The notes: a model not told the origin generated them from the sequence alone. Shown: positions 21,312-32,439, counted from the stretch's first letter. The stretch is DNA of 64,000 nt from Anniella stebbinsi (GCA_029215795.1 JARDYH010000002.1:130269001-130333000); one strand, 5' to 3'. Program-made: numbers and translations.

Positions 21312-21960
21312 ATGAGGGAACATGGATTAACAAGCAACATTTGCATTCAACAGCCATCAAGCCACATTAATAAACATCATGGCTTGTTTCATCTCACCCT
21401 TTACATTGATATCAATAAACATCACCTCCTTCATTTTTCTCCCTTGGAGGCTCCCTTGGAGGCTCCCTTGGAGGCTCCCTTGGAGGCTCTGTTCCATTGT
21501 TAGCACAGAGATCTTCACTAAGGGATCAAGATCTAGCACGTTTCATTATGCTGAATATCAGCCAAGTGCTTCTTATATCTTATTAGAAGAGGTCTTCCAG
21601 TTTCACCAGTATAAAAGGAGTTGCATTCCAAACACTCAATTTTATAACTGTACACTCCCCTTACCATCAACATAGATAGGGGTTTTCTGCATCCAACATT
21701 TGTTGCCATACAGTGGAAACTTCACAAGATGTTATTTCAATGTTATCGGGGCAGTACAGACAACTTTAGCCTCAACATTACGACGATCAAGAATCTTCTG
21801 GGCTTCCCAAACAAATCTGTCAATTGGGATTTTCAAAACAGGCAGTTCTTTAGCATACCTCACACTCCTAACAGTTGGCACTAGTAACCTATAGCCTTTT
21901 GCCTCTGCCGGTTTTACTGCTTTTTGTTTTCATTCTTCAGCATAATTAACTGTAGACACT
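21312..21960 (-). pseudogene. Penelope-like retroelement remnant (RT end plus endonuclease)
   Basis: Minus-strand translation of 21540-21660 reads YSYKIECLECNSFYTGETG followed by RPLLIRYKKHLADIQH. It has the Cys-x2-Cys, Y-x-GETGR and H layout of the GIY-YIG-type endonuclease in Penelope-like elements. Upstream on the minus strand (about 21890-21740) is ELPVLKIPIDRFVWEAQ and ILDRRNVEAKVV, consistent with the region between RT and endonuclease. Stops and frame breaks are present, and a 12-bp minisatellite interrupts its 3' side. Confidence 0.7.
21443..21490. repeat. 12-bp minisatellite, four units
   Basis: Four tandem copies of ggaggctccctt (the last diverging to ggaggctctgtt) inside the Penelope remnant. 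Confidence 0.9.
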
Positions 21961-22031
21961 AGCAAAATCTTTCTAAATCATGTTCTTTACCACTCTTTTT
22001 CCCCCCAGCACAGGGTGTGCAGAGTTACAAT

Positions 22032-22265
22032 TAGGGATGTTTGGGAAATCCTCCTGGGCCCATGAGGGCAACAAATGCTCCCACATCCAGCCCTCATGGG
22101 CCAGGCGGATGCACCCAGCACCAGGGACAGTCTCTCACCCGACTGTTCGAGCTTTCGAGAGCAGTCGGGCGGAGTTCCGCCCTGACCTACACCCTTTGCC
22201 TTTTCCCCTGCAGGGCTCGGCGAACTCGTGGGGCGAGCGCCACGAGAGATCTTTATTCCCTATTT
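22032..22265. mobile_element. Partial hAT-type MITE
   Basis: Left end tagggatgtttgggaaatcc; a possible right end 'tattcccta' near 22262. The interior includes a foldback piece (gggcccatgagggc... / ...gccctcatgggcc at about 22057-22105) and GC-rich DNA. No target duplication found. Confidence 0.45.
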
Positions 22266-22479
22266 AATAATATATCCTTTTGCATCAGTTTCCTATGCCG
22301 CCATGTTTCAAACTGACCATTACAGATCTTTAATTCCACATCCAAAAAAAGGAGGCCAACCAACTACATTTGGCAGCTCCCATGTTACTTTTATATGGCC
22401 CACCCCATTCATTGCACCACTAGTCATGATTACTGTATATTGCCCCTGGTATCAGTATGTCTCTATATACCACTTGCAG

Positions 22480-22591
22480 GGAACATGTGTTTGTGTGTGT
22501 ATGGAGGGGGGAAGCTATTCCATTCATGTCCCACTTGTGGATTTCCTACAGGAAGCTGGTCAGCCACTGTGTGACTAAAATGTTGGACACT
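22480..22591 (+). mobile_element. L3/CR1-like LINE 3' tail
   Basis: 'tcccacttgtggatttccta caggaagctggtcagccact gtgtgac...atgttgga' is the typical 3' end of a common reptile LINE, the same family as 46618-46860. It is cut by the MITE at 22592. Confidence 0.6.
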
Positions 22592-22774
22592 GGCCTCATC
22601 TACACCAAGCAGGATATAGTGGTATGAAAGCGGTATATGGTGTATGTCAGTGGGCCCTGATTGTTGTCAGTGCACTTCAATATTGCTGTAAAGCAGTAAC
22701 GTGGCTCCTGCCTTTTATATACCGCTTTCATGCCACTTTTATAGTGAAATATCCTGCTTGGTGTAGATGAGGCC
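22592..22774. mobile_element. MITE with perfect 26-bp terminal inverted repeats
   Basis: Starts ggcctcatctacaccaagca and ends with its exact inverse; the first 26 bases match perfectly. Inner arms (tggtatgaaagcggtata / tataccgctttcatgccac) extend the stem to about 50 bp. Family members: 7966, 16071, 16651. No target duplication recognised. Confidence 0.85.
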
Positions 22775-24365
22775 TATGTGGGAATTTAATTTTGTTCATA
22801 TTTATTTATTAAATAGGCACTTACCATAAACAGGATGGAAAGTATTATTCAGGGTTAACAACCATAACTGTTACACCATTTTCCCACTCTTTTCTATAAC
22901 TTTCCTGAATTGCTTTTATAATTACGGGAACGCTATATTCCCTTCTCCAGTGAGATGTTATATTTAGTTACCATTGGCAAACATTAAGTGTGTGACAAAT
23001 TGGTCATTTCTTTTGCCTAAGTGCCCATTGACAATTTCAGATGAGGAGCAGAATCCTCCCATGCACAGAGTTAGCATGAAAGAAAGAGATTAAGGGGGGA
23101 GATGCTTAAAACAGCACATCCTTGATTATTGCTGCAATTTTATAGGCCAGTGGCGAGAACACTGCCAATTTTTCATGCACTGCTAGTCAGGATTGCAAAT
23201 CTATATTTGGTAAATGGTAAATGGTAAAGAGGTATCTTGATTTGGGTTTCAATGGTGTTGAGCAGAATGTTTTTAGGAAGACTTAAAAATGATCTGCAAT
23301 GTAAAAAATGCTGTGGTATGCAATCCAAAGGCCAGTCCAACTGATAGCTGGTTGGTTTTGGCAATAATATGAATAATGATTGATATCCTTCAGTAGCAAC
23401 GTTTCATATTATAATAGATCTTCATGCACTCCAATTTCACTTCACTTTATATACCTCTAATTTCTTCTTGTCTACTGGGATCTTTTTGCTCATGTAAAAA
23501 TGTGGACAAACTCAAACTTTCCAGAATCCAAACAATCCATTAGAAATAGTGGATAACGATGGAACCAACATATATCTGGTCTAAGGATCTGTATTCTATA
23601 TATTAGTGTTTCAGTGTTGTTCTAAGAATAAACATTCATCATTTTTTAGTTCTCTACTATTAAATATTAAATCATTGTCTCTAGCATTGTTCTTTAAGAA
23701 CACACAAATTCTGACTTCTGCTAACAGTTTTCTGCCCTGAGTTCCTCGGAGCAAGGAGAGGACGAAAAAGTGTAATGAAGACATCAATGTCTTCAAGCGT
23801 TCTGGTTTGTGCTTTTTGTATTCCACTTTAAATAACTAATGTTGGCAGTGAGACATTTCTGTGAAATCCAGATCTCCCATTGGGGCTGCTTGACAAAGGA
23901 TTTTGTAGTGTCAGCCTTTTGGCCAATCGAAGATGGGTGTAAGAAGAGGCATCTCAGTTCCGTTCTTCAGGCTACGCTAGCATAGGTCAAGGAGAGAAGT
24001 GTTCCAAAAATGCTCTTTCCCCAACAATTAAAAGCTAGTCTGGGCTGTTTTAAGGGTAATACAGGTATATTTATATCCCTTCCATCTCGTACTTTGACTT
24101 ATGGCAAGGAGTGCAAATTGGCAGCCCAGAAGGGATGAGATCTTGCTTCTGGTCCTTTTAGTCTGCTCCCTGGCAGCCCTACCAAATTTTAATGGAGCAG
24201 TGGCCACAGCTTTGCTCATAAGAAAAAGAAAGGGAGGGAAATGTTTCTGAATAGTAAGAAATTGAGAGATTTCACTGTCTAAGGAGCTCCCTTGCACTCT
24301 CTCACACTCATTTATTTATTTATTTATTTGGAAGGTGTGTGTGAGAGGGTGTGTGTGTTACGTGT
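22775..24365. other. Anonymous non-coding stretch
   Basis: AT-rich, with an ATTT tetranucleotide run at 24309-24330. No exon-like frame and no clear transposon. A short 'gtaaatggtaaatggtaaa' repeat lies at about 23210-23230. Confidence 0.4.
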
Positions 24366-24700
24366 AGGGATCTGTGAATCAGCAAAAGTCAAGCCTAACA
24401 AAGTTCTATGAATTCCATCTCAAAGTTCTTTCCATTTCGAGTCTGTTATCGAATAGTGACCTTTGTTTTACATGGGTTTCCTTTTGTGCGAAAACCCATG
24501 CACATTTCCATGCACATTTTTCTAAATGTATGCATCAATTGTGCACATTTTTGAAAAGCACTCATTCTTTCCCCATGATTAAAGTGTATTTGTGCACATT
24601 TCCGAAAGTACACATTTTGTGATGTGCATTTTTCAACTGTGTGCATGCTGTTGAATGCATTTTTTAAAATTCGCGAATGACATTGGAAACTTGGAACTGT
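24366..24700. mobile_element. Partial MITE, GCACATTT-array subfamily
   Basis: Left end tagggatctgtgaatcagc. The interior has repeated GCACATTT / AAATGTGC strings (catgcacatttccatgcaca, gtgcacatttttg, gtgcacatttccg). Related to 5036, 32440, 39707 and 56995. No right terminus seen. Confidence 0.55.
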
Positions 24701-24719
24701 AAGGACATTGACCACTGAT

Positions 24720-24870
24720 TGCAGCTGCTCTGTCACACTGAGCTGTGCCCCCTCCCCTGAGAAGTGGCCATCCAGCCCCTGCTTGAAAAGTCCAATGAAG
24801 GAGACCCCACAGCCTTCTGAAGCAGCCTGTTCCATTGCTGAACAGCTTGTGGCAGTAGTCACAGTAATTT
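24720..24870 (-). mobile_element. CR1-type LINE fragment
   Basis: 'catccagcccctgcttgaaa agtccaatgaaggagacccc' and 'cagcctgttccattgctgaacagct' are the inverse of the CR1 ORF2 C-terminal and 3' region, in the same direction as 59061. Confidence 0.65.
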
Positions 24871-25109
24871 GATGGCAAACCAATAGCAATACAGATAAAG
24901 GTATAATTTACTGAAAGTTGGATGATTTGAATATAACTGGACCTGGACACCACTAGCTCAGTAAGCTACCATAGTGTACTTAGATGGATTCTAGAAAGAT
25001 TAATATATTAAGGAGTTGTAGCCAGCTGTAAGAAATGGTGTTTAATCCTTGGCAGCAGAATTTCCATCAAGTGGACGTGTTAGAAGGTGTGATAATGTAT
25101 GTTCTTTTT

Positions 25110-25114
<5 letters not shown>

Positions 25115-25141
<27 letters not shown>

Positions 25142-25159
25142 GTGTGTGTGTGTGTGTGT

Positions 25160-25193
<34 letters not shown>
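25115..25193. repeat. Compound (AT)n(GT)n microsatellite
   Basis: About 13 AT units (25115-25141) directly followed by about 25 GT units with one GTAT interruption. Confidence 0.95.
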
Positions 25194-25196
<3 letters not shown>

Positions 25197-25198
25197 GC

Positions 25199-25490
25199 TG
25201 GCAGGACAAAGGACTTCTCTACATTATGGAAAAATCCCACAGCCTTACCGGGGCTTCATCTTCTGGAGTCTTTGCAGGTTTACGATGGTCACAATACACG
25301 TGCTTCCCCTCCACCCTGTCTTTCCTGGTTCCTTTGTGGGCATGTTCCATGGCCGGTACATGGCACTGCAAGATTTTGACAATATCACGCAATTCTTGAA
25401 TTACACCACCTCTTTGATGGCGGTTTTTGTGGGAGGTGGTTGTTATGGCATTTTCAGCTATTTATAAAATCGCGGGATAAAAAATGACAA
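25199..25490. other. Unclassified repeat-like segment
   Basis: A frame stays open here through a mixed sequence ('ggacttctctacattatgg' ... 'gggaggtggttgttatggca'). Comparable 'cttttctacatg' wording is at 35973. It may be a worn MITE; no domain in the translation. Confidence 0.3.
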
Positions 25491-26929
25491 GAGACATCAG
25501 ATGTTAATGTCATCATGAAAAGAACCCATGAACTTTCACAATCATGAGTGCCCCATAAATGCCTTGTGTAAAAATGCCTTCTGTCTGGTACAGATGTCTG
25601 GAGAAGAGGTCATTCTATTCTGTACATACAATAGAAGGACTCCCATTTCATTCCATTTCATTCCACTTCATCCCCACCGGCATCAGTGGTACCAATTATA
25701 GCAAGCTATTATGCAAGCATTGCATCCTAGATAATAAATCTATGGGCCAAACTAATCATTTGTGTGACTAGATTTGGTCGGGCCTGTGGCGTTCTGTGGG
25801 GATTTATCCCCCCTTCCCACTGAGGGGTATAATTTTAGGATGACAAATGGAAGGGGAAAAGCTTAAATCCCCCCTCCCAGAGTGCTAGTGTCCTAATCTA
25901 AATCAGAGACAAATGTACGCTGAAGCAAACAATTTGACCAATTTTTACTTTGGCCCCGTGACCATTCTGGGCTAGATCCGGTGCTCCCCTAGGGAAAGCT
26001 TATGCTGATGTTTAGGGATTGGAATGAATCTGATAGTTTTAATTTCTGTCACATTCCATTTTTTTAAATCTTACTGTGTGTTGATTTTTCTGCCTTTGAT
26101 ACTGGGGCAATTAGACATGCATCTTGCTTTCCGCTTTCATTTATAGAGTAATATCCACTGCTTACCATAACCTGAGATTTTGTGTCCTGAATACATATTT
26201 CCCAAGGAAGACGATGCTACATTTGGGTGTGGTGGGGGGAGAACAGTGTTTCCTGCATCTCACCTTCCATTTGCTCCTTCAGACATAATAAATTAACTCT
26301 CTTTCCTTGCCAATCCCATTATGAGGCTTGGCATGATAGACGTTTGTAATAAAGTGAATATTGGAGGAAGGAGGTTGATAAAAGACACGTCAAATCTAAT
26401 CATGGTTAATGAAGATGAAAGCTTGGCTTTGGTGTCCTGCCCATAGCTTAAGTGCAGGGTTGGTTGCTCTCCATCACTCATGATGTCAACACCAGCTGCA
26501 TGGAAATATATGCATGTAGGCATACACACACAGATCAATCAACATTGATAACACTATGGAAGAGTCTACACTGGAGCCCCATTCATTCCTGAGGCACCAG
26601 CGTGCTGGCATTTATTTCACATGCAATTGTTCTTCTATGGTCACATGTTAAGGAAAAAGCCTCTGTGTTTAAAATGTGACCAGGTGCCCTATACGAATGG
26701 AAGATGTTTACGATTACATCCCCTGTATTGCCACAAGGCACTGTACTGCAAGGTGGGAAGTCCCTGGGCTGTTTCTGGAGCTCTTAAAAACAAGATAATA
26801 TAATAAAATATAAATTAACAAAAATCTCAAAAACACATGCAGAGCTGTGCAGCAGTGCAGGAATATACTTTTTTAAAAAATAAAAAGGCTGGGGGAAACA
26901 GATATGCATATATTCATATCTGGGCAACT
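25491..26929. other. Anonymous non-coding stretch
   Basis: Includes a short cattccatttcattccacttcat run near 25645-25670. No gene or clear element recognised. Confidence 0.4.
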
Positions 26930-26937
26930 GTGTAAGG

Positions 26938-27252
26938 CAGGGATGAGCACTTTCCAGAAGTTAGGGACTGAGTTTATCTGCTGGAACCCCCCTCCTGGGG
27001 GTTGCACACCTGCCTCTTGTTGCCTTGGCTCTGAATTTGCCAGCACAATTCAGCAACACAGTAGTGCTGCGGGGGGGGGGGAACCCCTTTGAAGAAGATA
27101 TAGAGGTCCTGTGCAGACTTTTTAAAGAAAAAACACTAGCGTTTTGTATTGCTGTCAGGCTTTTGCATTTGGCAGTATAGCAGCAGCAGCAGTCTGAGGG
27201 CCGTGGGGGCCATAAAAAAGGCAAGTGGGGGACCACGTTTTCCCCACCCCTA
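26938..27252. mobile_element. hAT-type MITE, 315 bp, 7/8 TSD
   Basis: Begins CAGGGATGAGCAC, ends CCCCACCCCTA. Flanks are GTGTAAGG (26930-26937) and GTGTAAGT (27253-27260), 7 of 8 identical. The interior includes a G10 run near 27070 and a CAG cluster. No transposase. Confidence 0.75.
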
Positions 27253-27817
27253 GTGTAAGTTAACAATTTTAATGTTCCATCCACTTGCAGGCGGGGGGGG
27301 GGGGGGAAGAGAAAGCTTGAATGCCCTGTCCTCAATTCAAAGGTAATGCATAAGTCACATCTGCCGTTTCTGTTTCCTTTTGGTATTTTCTCTTATAAAG
27401 ATGAGGCACAGCTGCACAGCAGTGTGGGTCCATTTTTTAAGAGTAAAATTAGAGGGAGAAGGAAAATACAGTTTAAATGCCATTCAGCTGCAGAGGTGTG
27501 CAGGAATGCAGCTTTTAAAATAAAATGGTGGTGTAGAGGTAAAGATGTGCCATGTGTGCAGCAAAATAAAAAGGAACTTCACAGCTGTGTAGGCATGCAT
27601 TGCAAATTACCCTCCCCCCACAATTGGCTGACCACCACCCCCTCCCTTGTTAATGGAGAGGAAATGTAGGACAACCACACATTTCTTACTCACAAAGCTC
27701 CCCACACACTCAAGCTGAGCTCAAAGATGAATATGTTGGGACTTTCATTTGGTTATGTAGGCCCCTTTACTTTGCAGTACAGGTCAATATGCATTCTGAT
27801 CATTTATCTTGTGAACC

Positions 27818-27867
27818 GAAAGAAGAAGAAGAAGAAGAAGAAGAAGAAGAAGAAGAAGAAGAAGAAG
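27818..27867. repeat. (GAA)n microsatellite
   Basis: About 16 perfect GAA units, a purine-only strand capable of triplex structure. Confidence 0.95.
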
Positions 27868-28287
27868 GCCATCTTCTTATTCTAATGTTTCCCATGCCTA
27901 GTTCAGTCTCTTGTGATGGTCTATGCACCTCCACTCATTAAAACACAATCCATAACTGCCCTCGGTTCTGCTCTATAGCTGATTGGCAATTAAATGCTAG
28001 GTAAGAAATCATGGACAAGTTTATTTTCCTAGTGGCCAATCTTATTCTTTATCCCCACAAAAGAAAATTAGATAGGGGCTAATTGAAAATAAGCAAATCA
28101 TTTTAAAAGGATTTTTTTTTAATGAAACATACCTCACATGAATCACACATTGGTTTTCATGTGATGCCACTATAGATGTTATAGGGGGAAATATAAATGC
28201 CTGTAAAAAGGGGGATGAAAGGATCAAGTAAATGAACATGTGTAATAAAAGGGAAGGCAATAATGGCCAATGGTGTAACAGCCAATG

Positions 28288-28307
28288 GTATATATATATA
28301 TATATAT
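28288..28307. repeat. (TA)n microsatellite
   Basis: About ten TA units. Confidence 0.9.
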
Positions 28308-28858
28308 TTAAAAAAGGAGGGGGTTTAAAATATTTCATCTTGGATTAATTTGTACACATGTTCTGTACATCCAATTATGAGCTCATGTGCATACATTGTG
28401 CTTTGGCCTGTCTCCAGTGTGCAGTCACTTTCTATATAAATTGTTCATTCTATAGGCCTGTTGTACAAGTCAGGTAAGCATTACATTTAATTAAACATTA
28501 CACACACAGAGAGAGGGGGGAGTAATAATAATACCATTCACACGCATTTGCAATTGTTACACAGTTTCCTGACTACGAAAAACTGCATTTCCCCCTTCAG
28601 CAATACAGAAGACCTGTCCCAGGTGCACAAACCCACTTTGTGCAAAATTCAACAGAAGCTACATCCTTGTCAGGCATTCCCCCCATGCATACACAAAGCA
28701 TGTGGAGAGGGTGTGTGTGTCTGTGATGGCCCCATCCCTAAAATCTACGCGGGGAGATTTGCAAATGTCAGCCTATGCATGTGCAATGTAGGAAATCCAC
28801 ATGACCATGAACCACAACTGTGCAGGATTCCCTATCACATGGAGTAGCTATGACCATA

Positions 28859-29000
28859 CATAGAATCATAAAAGCCTGAAGGAGCTTCTAGGTGAGGCTT
28901 TTATCACAGAATCATAGAATAGTAGAGTTAGAAGGGGCCTATAAGACCATGGAGCCCAACCCCCTGCTCAATGCAGGGATCTATGTAGGTGACTTCTTTG
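28859..29000 (-). mobile_element. CR1 LINE 3' end
   Basis: 'cagaatcatagaatagtaga gttagaaggggcctataaga ccatggagcccaaccccctgctcaatgcaggga' is the inverse of the CR1 3' UTR, ending in the CR1-typical attctatgatt-type repeats. Confidence 0.85.
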
Positions 29001-29044
29001 CAAACATTGAACTAAACATGTGAGGGGGGGATGAAGCTAGTGGA

Positions 29045-29270
29045 TACACTCCCATCACCAACTCAGCTTGCATTTACCAGCCAAGCTGGAAGGTGTCTCC
29101 AAACTCAGGGGATTTTTGTGGCTTTTTTTCGGCTGGGGAGGGTCAATGCCCCCAATTTGTACAAATAAAAATTTGAACAACTTCTGGCTGAAATTTGGGC
29201 AAAACCGGACATTCTGCAATCTCAGGGGAATGGATCCACTGATCCAGCTCTGAATGCACAAGGCTAGACT
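29045..29270. other. Unclassified, possible MITE
   Basis: Contains inverted pieces 'gtggatacact' at the left and 'gtggatccactgatccagctc'-like text at the right end (actgatccagctctgaatgc). Too weak to assign. Confidence 0.25.
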
Positions 29271-30349
29271 TTGGGTTTACCTTGACCAAGCCATGGTTAA
29301 ATCAAGGGTATGGATGTTCACTTCTACACAGATAACAACAGATCTCTTCTCTTGGTCTGTGCCAGAGTATCATCCACAGTTCCCATGTGAGGAATTTCTT
29401 GCACACTTATGGGCAAATGAGCATCTGTTGATAGTGGGGAAGTGGGGGGAGAAAATCGGACTATATTATTTAATTTTCAAAATGGCTGAATCATGAAATG
29501 ATGCTTGCCCTTAACTTGAAGCTAAAAAGGAGAAAGACCCAAAAGTAAAACACGTATTTGAGAGGCTGGAATTAGCACTGGTGTGATGGTGTTCAGGGTG
29601 GTGTCCTTTGAGATGCTATTTTCTCATTCAGTAGCATTAGAAATAGCCTGTCCCACATTTTCAATACCTTTCCTCCTAATTCCTAATGTTGAATTTGCCT
29701 ATTTCACAGTGTATTTGCACACCAAGTGGATAGTTTCCATGAGTTACCCTGTGCATCCACAAGGTCTCTTTGTTAGATTCTACACAGGATAATTCAGCTG
29801 GATCAGGCCACTATATATATATATATATATATAGGTCTTAACATTAACATTACATTAAAAATGTTCACCGAATATGCATGACTTTTGCACTCCAGTATGC
29901 CTCACTTTGCATTTGAAAAGGTGTGCTCTTTTGTGCATGTAAAAAGACTACAAACAAAGTGATTTAGAACCTGACGGGATCACTGCTTTATTATGGGATG
30001 TTCTCCAGGAATCTGCCTGCCTGTCTCCTCTGCAGTCTACTCAGCTTGGCGTCTGCACAGCATACACATTGCTCTCCACCCAATGAGCTTCTTTCTTTGT
30101 TCCAGGAAGCTGCATATGGGATTCTCTCTGCAGCATTATTTTTTGGCAGCTGTACTTGGATGCAGCACTATCCCCTCCCTGTATGCATAAATGGGGTTTT
30201 CTTTCTTTCTTCTTCTTCTTTTGGCACAAACTGGGTCTATGTTGGATTGTCATCTAGCGATTTAACGGCTAGGCAGCTTCATCCGAATGCACAGTGACCC
30301 TTGCTTTCCATAGGGAAAAGCCATCTACAATTACTCTTTCCATCTTAGC
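29271..30349. other. Anonymous non-coding stretch with (TA)n
   Basis: (TA)n at 29812-29833 and a CTTT/CTT run at about 30198-30225. No gene recognised. Confidence 0.4.
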
Positions 30350-30522
30350 TAGGCTGGCCATATGAAAGGGAGGACAGGGCTCCTGTATCTTTAACAGTTG
30401 TATAGAAAAGGGTATTTCAGCAGATGTCATTTGCATGCATGCAGCACCTAGTAAAATGCCCTCTTCATCAAATCAGTTAAAGCTGTAGGAGCCCTGCCCT
30501 CTTTAGTATCTGGTCACTCTAG
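30350..30522. mobile_element. TAGGCTGACC-family MITE, monomer
   Basis: Ends taggctggccatatgaaa and tatctggtcactcta. The interior, 'ctttaacagttgtatagaaaagg' and 'aatgccctcttcatcaaatc', matches one half of the longer elements at 37509, 38745 and 44955. About 173 bp; no duplication identified. Confidence 0.8.
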
Positions 30523-31281
30523 CATAGCTCCTGCAGCTTTTGCAGTTTTTTAAAACATCTCTTAATACATGCAATTTTGTACCCAGTTTTGTCTTACACA
30601 CATTTTTGGCAAGCATTTTCCCTAATGTATTGCATTTAAGCATTATTTTCACCAATATATTCATTTTTGTGTACAGTATTCCCCGACACACACATTTATG
30701 TGTGCACGTTTTGAGGACGCACTAGGAATGTTACAAGTACCCATGCTGGGATGTTTTTCTGCTTATTTTATTTTTAATTTTTGGCAGTTTTCCCCCCATT
30801 CCAAAAGGCTGGAACGCTTCTCCCAAGGGCCTGCATGAGAAGCAGAGGAGAGTGCTAGAGTTGTGTTACAAAACCTAAGCGTGTGCCCCCTGTCTCCTGC
30901 ACATGCACTCAGCTGGATCGAGCCGATGTGTCCAGGGCTGAGGCATTAGGCTGGAAGCATTTGATATTCTATGAAACTGCATTCTTAGAATTCCATGAAC
31001 TTAACCATGTTTATTCAGAGGTGGGGGTAAGTTTTGTTGCATCAATTGTGCATCTCCTTGATGGAATCCCACTCAGTACAAAAACTTAGTTGGAAGTTGA
31101 ACAACCCCCTCTAGAGGCAAAGTGGTGGAAACACCAGATATTTCTTCAACTGGTTTATAACAGGCTGTTTCTAGAAGTGGTGCTGATAATATTGTTTGTA
31201 GCCTATTTAAGGAAGGCATATGAAAGTGCACATCTTCCATTCCTGAAGTATTGGCAGCAAGGTGTTTTATCTATGAACTGT
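30523..31281. other. Non-coding; AT-rich MITE-like array near 30540-30720
   Basis: The stretch with 'ttttgtgtacagtattcccc', 'cacacattttggc' and 'tgtgtgcacgtttt' resembles the GCACATTT-array MITE group. The rest is anonymous. Confidence 0.35.
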
Positions 31282-31350
31282 GGTCTGAAGGTATATGATG
31301 TAGCAGCAGTGCTGAAGCTAAGCAAGTCAAGATCTGGCCAATGCCAGGAA
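31282..31350 (+). mobile_element. 5S-rRNA-derived SINE, 5' part
   Basis: 'gtgctgaagctaagcaagtc aagatctggccaatgcc' corresponds to the internal control region of 5S rRNA (gaagctaagcagg-tcgggcctggttagtac). It is broken by the tRNA-SINE at 31351. Confidence 0.7.
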
Positions 31351-31543
31351 GGGCCATGGCTCAGTGTGATAGAGCACCTTCTCTGCGTGCGCAAGGTTCC
31401 AGGTTTGATCCCCAACATCTCTAAGTAGGGCTGGAAAAAAATGTGCCTGAAACCCACTGCCATTGCTGCCAGCCAGTGTTGACAATATTAGGCTAGATAG
31501 ACCAAGGGTCTGACTCAGTAGAAATCAGCTTCTTGTGTTCCTG
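31351..31543 (+). mobile_element. tRNA-derived SINE nested in a 5S SINE
   Basis: The A-box region is 'atggctcagtgtgatagagc' and the B-box region is 'aggttccaggtttgatcccc'. The body 'gccagccagtgttgacaata' 'ggctagatagaccaagggtctgactcag' ends at 'cttcttgtgttcctgt'. Same family as 31874. Confidence 0.85.
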
Positions 31544-31576
31544 TGTCTGAATGGGTGACCGCCTGGAGACCCTATA
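31544..31576 (+). mobile_element. 5S-rRNA-derived SINE, continuation
   Basis: 'ctgaatgggtgaccgcctgg agacc' continues the 5S rRNA sequence (ttggatgggagaccgcctggga) exactly where the upstream part stopped. Confidence 0.7.
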
Positions 31577-31680
31577 TCCCCAACCTAGTGTCTTCCAGAT
31601 GTTTTACACTAGAGCTCCCAGTATTCCTGACCATTGACCATGTTGCCTGGGGCTGCTGACAATGGAAGGTACCAACTTGG
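31577..31680. mobile_element. Palindromic MITE (CCCCAACCTGG type)
   Basis: 'ccccaacctagtgtcttcca gatgttttacactagagctc ccag' then 'gaccattgaccatgttgcct ggggctgctgacaatgg' match the familiar squamate foldback family also at 36384, 40490 and 49675. The right arm is shortened. Confidence 0.65.
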
Positions 31681-31873
31681 GGGGGGGCTGCTATATACAC
31701 TGCCTGAATATCCATCATAGAAGGAAGATTCGATGGAAATATAATAAAATGAATGAATAATAATCATATTGCTGTTTAAGATGTAGACACAGATACCCAT
31801 GCATACTGTACCAACCTAAACCTAATTTTCATCAATTGCTTAACAATAATTAATAAAGGAGCAGTTTCCATCT

Positions 31874-32056
31874 GCCGTAGCTCAGTGGTAGAGCATCTGC
31901 TTTGCATGCAAAAGGTCCCCAGTTCAATCCCCAGCATGTCCAGATAGGGCTGGAAAACCTCCTGCCAGAAGCTCTGGAGAGTCACTGCCAGTCAGTGTTG
32001 ACAACACTGGGCTAGATGAACCAAAGGTCTGACTCATTTTAAGGCAGTGTCCTGTG
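31874..32056 (+). mobile_element. tRNA-derived SINE with 8-bp TSD
   Basis: Starts gccgtagctcagtggtagag (A box) with B box 'aaggtccccagttcaatccc', then a tRNA-unrelated body and an end near 'ggcagtgtcctgtg'. Flanking TTCCATCT at 31866-31873 and 32057-32064 marks the insertion. The head resembles a tRNA gene but lacks a tRNA 3' half and is clearly a SINE. Confidence 0.9.
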
Positions 32057-32104
32057 TTCCATCTTCTCCTAACTTGGGGTAAGAGATGAGATGTGCCCTT
32101 GGTA

Positions 32105-32405
32105 CAGCATGGATGGGCATCACCCGGCGCGACGTCACTCTATTGAGAATCAGGCTGTGAGGCCTGGTTCTCACTAGAGAGGAAGCAGTGGCAGCAGCGG
32201 ATGGTGGCGGCGGCGACGAGAAGGAGGCAGCAGGTAAGCAGGGAGAGCGGGGGGAGGGCTGTGAGTCCTTTTCCCCATACACTTGCAAGTCTATGGGGAA
32301 AAGGAGAGATCAGGATTGGGCTCCAGCTCCGGATCCAGATCGAATCAGATTAAATCCGGATCATACAGATCCAGATCCTGATTGGGGGGGGGGGGGTTGT
32401 GCATG
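32105..32405. mobile_element. Partial hAT foldback element
   Basis: Contains 'atcacccggcgcgacgtcac' (a near-CRE centre), 'ttgagaatcaggctgtgagg' pairing with 'cctggttctcactagag', CAGGTAAG at 32231-32238, and a right-hand GGATCCAGATC array ending in gttgtgcatggactc. Left and right termini appear truncated. Closely resembles 1033-1518 in its middle. Confidence 0.7.
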
Positions 32406-32439
32406 GACTCAGATGCAATCTCCAGTTGGTCCATACATT

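Larger units (their letters stand above)
27261..28858. other. Anonymous non-coding stretch with microsatellites
   Basis: Starts with a poly-G run (27294-27306). Two microsatellites are listed separately. Short frames only. Confidence 0.4.

Noticed and set aside
20801..21323. Minus-strand frames of 108 and 130 codons with poly-Ile and Cys/Val runs
   Set aside because: Produced by the (GAT)n and (CA)n microsatellites.
31874..31950. Functional tRNA gene
   Set aside because: A and B boxes are present but the sequence continues as a SINE body with target duplications and lacks a tRNA acceptor 3' half.
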